Below, piece after piece: positions 5,131-6,601 of a DNA stretch of 6,601 bases. The notes below the pieces were generated by a model. The model saw only the letters and a program-made list of their open reading frames with translations, did not search any database and was not told the origin of the DNA. Every line of letters starts with the position of its first letter. Position 1 is the first letter of the stretch. The stretch is from Lentisphaeria bacterium UBA1784. GTDB taxonomy: Bacteria; Verrucomicrobiota; Lentisphaeria; Victivallales; Victivallaceae. The stretch lies in assembly GCA_002315455.1 (NCBI GenBank), contig DCGG01000059.1, positions 4,708-11,308 of the forward strand. The letters run 5' to 3'. Position numbers and translations under genes: made by a program.

Positions 5131-5832
5131 ATGCGGATCGACGTTCTGACGCTGTTCCCGGAGTTGTTTCCGGGACCCCTCGCCGGCAGTGTGGTCGGCA
5201 GGGCGCTGGAGCGGAAGATCGCGGAACTGAACGTAACGGATTTGCGGGACTTCGCACTTGATGCCCGCGGTACGGTGGACGAAAGACCGTACGGCGGCGG
5301 TCCCGGGATGCTGCTGATGGCGGATCCCGTGGTCAGGGCGCTGGAATCGCTCCGTGGTCCGGGTACCGTGGTGGTGCTCACCTCTCCACGAGGGGAGGTG
5401 TTCAACCAGCGGATCGCCCGGGAACTTGCGAAAGCGGAACACTTGGTGCTGATGACCGGTCACTACGAAGGGGTCGATCAACGCGCCATTGATCTGGCGG
5501 TGGACAGGGAGATCTCCCTCGGGGATTTCGTCCTTGCCAGCGGGGTGTTGCCGGCGATGACCATCTGCGATGCGGTCATCCGGCTTCTGCCGGGGGCGCT
5601 CGGGGATGACGAATCCAGCGAGGAGGAGTCGTTTTCCGGCGGTCTGCTGGAATATTCGCAGTACACGCGTCCGGCGGTCTATCGGGGCCTTGCGGTCCCG
5701 GAGGTCCTGCTGAACGGCGATCACGGAAAGATTCGGGAGTACCGGAAAGAGGAAAGGGAGCGGCTGACCAGAGAACGGCGGCCTGAGCTCTGGGAAAAAT
5801 ATCTGCAACAACAAACTGAGAAAGAGGTTTGA
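5131..5832 (+). CDS. trmD: tRNA (guanine37-N1)-methyltransferase TrmD, with an atypical active site
   Basis: TrmD uses SAM to methylate N1 of G37 in tRNAs with G at position 36, preventing +1 frameshifting. It is a homodimeric SPOUT enzyme with a trefoil knot. The 233 residues match the family from the start (MRIDVLTLFPELF) through VDERPYGGGPGM (49-60), TSPRGE, YEGVDQR (112-118), EISLGDFVL and LPAM (140-143), DAVIRLLPGALG and YTRP to VPEVLLNGDH. Several conserved positions are changed. The catalytic Asp (Asp169 in Haemophilus and E. coli numbering) aligns with Glu166 in EEESF. GRYEG of the SAM site reads GHYEG (His111), and TGGEL reads ASGVL (Ser137, Val139). The conserved Arg (Arg154 in those species) is kept as Arg151. 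Whether these changes are normal in this lineage I cannot tell. The gene starts eight bases after khpA with only a weak GAGAAAG binding site, consistent with coupling, and ends one base before rplS. Confidence 0.95.
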   Translation: MRIDVLTLFPELFPGPLAGSVVGRALERKIAELNVTDLRDFALDARGTVDERPYGGGPGMLLMADPVVRALESLRGPGTVVVLTSPRGEVFNQRIARELAKAEHLVLMTGHYEGVDQRAIDLAVDREISLGDFVLASGVLPAMTICDAVIRLLPGALGDDESSEEESFSGGLLEYSQYTRPAVYRGLAVPEVLLNGDHGKIREYRKEERERLTRERRPELWEKYLQQQTEKEV

Positions 5833-5833
5833 A

Positions 5834-6181
5834 ATGAACATACTGGACAAAATTCGTCAGGAAAATGTGCGTGCCGATCGTTTCGATTTCAACGTCGGCG
5901 ACACCATCCGCATCTACGTGAAGATCGTGGAAGGTGACGTGGAGCGTATTCAGCAGTTCCAGGGAACTGTGATCGCCCGCAACGGTCAGGGGATTGAGGA
6001 GACCTTCACGGTCCGCCGGGTGCAGGCCGGGCAGGGCGTGGAGCGTGTGTTCCCCTACAATACTCCCCGAATCGACAAGATCGAGGTCGTCCGCCGCGGT
6101 TCCGTCCGCCGGGCGAAACTCTACTACCTCCGCGACAAGGTCGGCAAGGCCGCCCGCATCAAGGAAATGCGCACCCGTTAA
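5834..6181 (+). CDS. rplS: Large ribosomal subunit protein bL19
   Basis: bL19 sits at the 30S-50S interface and contributes to inter-subunit bridges. The 115 residues equal the usual family length and show its hallmarks: GDTIRIYVKIVEG near 22-34, ERIQQFQGTVIARNG, ETFTVRRV, GVERVFPYNTPRIDKIEVVRRG and the C-terminal RRAKLYYLRDKVGKAARIKE. AAGAGG at 5822-5827 lies six bases before the ATG and overlaps the end of trmD, and the two genes are separated by one base, so translation is likely coupled. Nothing unusual is seen. In many bacteria it closes the rpsP-rimM-trmD-rplS operon; here transcription probably continues into rnhB. Confidence 0.97.
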   Translation: MNILDKIRQENVRADRFDFNVGDTIRIYVKIVEGDVERIQQFQGTVIARNGQGIEETFTVRRVQAGQGVERVFPYNTPRIDKIEVVRRGSVRRAKLYYLRDKVGKAARIKEMRTR

Positions 6182-6192
6182 GTCTGCTTTGT

Positions 6193-6601
6193 ATGAAGCG
6201 GCGCTGGCTGCATAGCGGCGATGAACTGCTCCGCCTGGAGTCTGAACTCCGGGCGGATGGTTTTTGTCGGGCGGCCGGAGTGGATGAAGCGGGCCGTGGT
6301 CCGCTTGCAGGTCCGGTAGTGGCGGCGGCCGTCGTCCTGCCGGAACTGGAGAAACTGCCGGGGGTGTTCGACTCCAAGCAGTTGACCGGGCCGGAGCGGG
6401 AGACTCTTTTCGAAGAGCTTTTTCTGCTTCCCGGGATTTCCATCGGAATCGGGATCGCCTCGGTGGAGGAGATTGACCAGTTCAACATTTTGAATGCGAC
6501 TCATGCGGCGATGCACCGCGCGGTCGCGGAACTTTCTCCGGCGGCGGACTTCGTCCTTGTTGACGGTCTGCCGGTGAAAGGATTTCCGGTCCCCTGCCGG
6601 C
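6193..6601 (+). CDS. rnhB: Ribonuclease HII, 3' end outside window
   Basis: RNase HII cuts the RNA strand of RNA-DNA hybrids and starts removal of single ribonucleotides from DNA. The frame is open to the window edge, giving about 136 residues of a protein usually near 190-220. Visible signatures are GVDEAGRGPLAGPVVAAAV with the catalytic pair Asp31 and Glu32, DSKQLT at 60-65 (family DSKxLS), FNILNATHAAM at 97-107, and LVDG with catalytic Asp124. The fourth active-site acid lies beyond the edge. The ATG at 6193 is 11 bases after the rplS stop and has no clear ribosome binding site; re-initiation after rplS is likely. About 28 residues precede the GVDEAGRG motif, slightly more than in the shortest family members but ordinary. 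rnhB downstream of rplS is a common arrangement. Confidence 0.93.
   Translation, partial: MKRRWLHSGDELLRLESELRADGFCRAAGVDEAGRGPLAGPVVAAAVVLPELEKLPGVFDSKQLTGPERETLFEELFLLPGISIGIGIASVEEIDQFNILNATHAAMHRAVAELSPAADFVLVDGLPVKGFPVPCR

Noticed and set aside
4909..5850. 313-codon open frame on the minus strand
   Set aside because: It is antisense to khpA and trmD, both secure, and its product has no recognisable domain.

Overview
The window is a GC-rich bacterial chromosomal segment with all genes on the + strand. Nine protein genes are packed tightly, apart from one 371-base gap. The gene set (Der, bS16, KhpA, TrmD, bL19, RNase HII) is ordinary core bacterial translation and RNA machinery. Three traits point, tentatively, to the Planctomycetes-Verrucomicrobia-Chlamydiae-Lentisphaerae group, perhaps a Lentisphaerota-like organism: a long Ala/Glu/Lys tail on bS16, an unfamiliar Ala-rich protein behind der, and a divergent TrmD. 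That placement is inference from protein style and was not tested by a search.

Left half (2-3981): the 3' five-sixths of der, encoding the double-GTPase ribosome-assembly factor. It overlaps by 28 bases a gene for an uncharacterised protein with a small N-terminal domain, an Ala/Pro-rich linker and a C-terminal domain. Next come a PHP-fold protein with an eroded metal site and a protein related to mannitol-1-phosphate 5-dehydrogenase (MtlD). Every junction has a good ribosome binding site and no terminator is evident between these genes, so they may be one transcript. The PHP and MtlD-like proteins form a metabolic pair inside a translation neighbourhood. A reductase plus phosphatase route to a sugar alcohol is a reasonable but untested idea.

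Centre (3982-4352): the only sizeable non-coding stretch. It holds a perfect 10-bp inverted repeat, a convincing sigma70-type promoter (TTGCAA, 17 bp, TATATT) and a GC-rich leader of about 280 nt before rpsP. The leader has several strong hairpins and mutually exclusive long-range pairings. I recognise no known RNA class in it. It is the best candidate here for an undescribed regulatory RNA, possibly a ribosomal-protein leader.

Right half (4353-6601): rpsP, khpA, trmD, rplS and the start of rnhB, separated by 1 to 17 bases and presumably one operon driven from the central promoter. rimM, often found between rpsP/khpA and trmD, is absent. TrmD has Glu where the family's catalytic Asp is expected, together with other changes in the SAM-binding loops. 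rnhB runs off the right edge.
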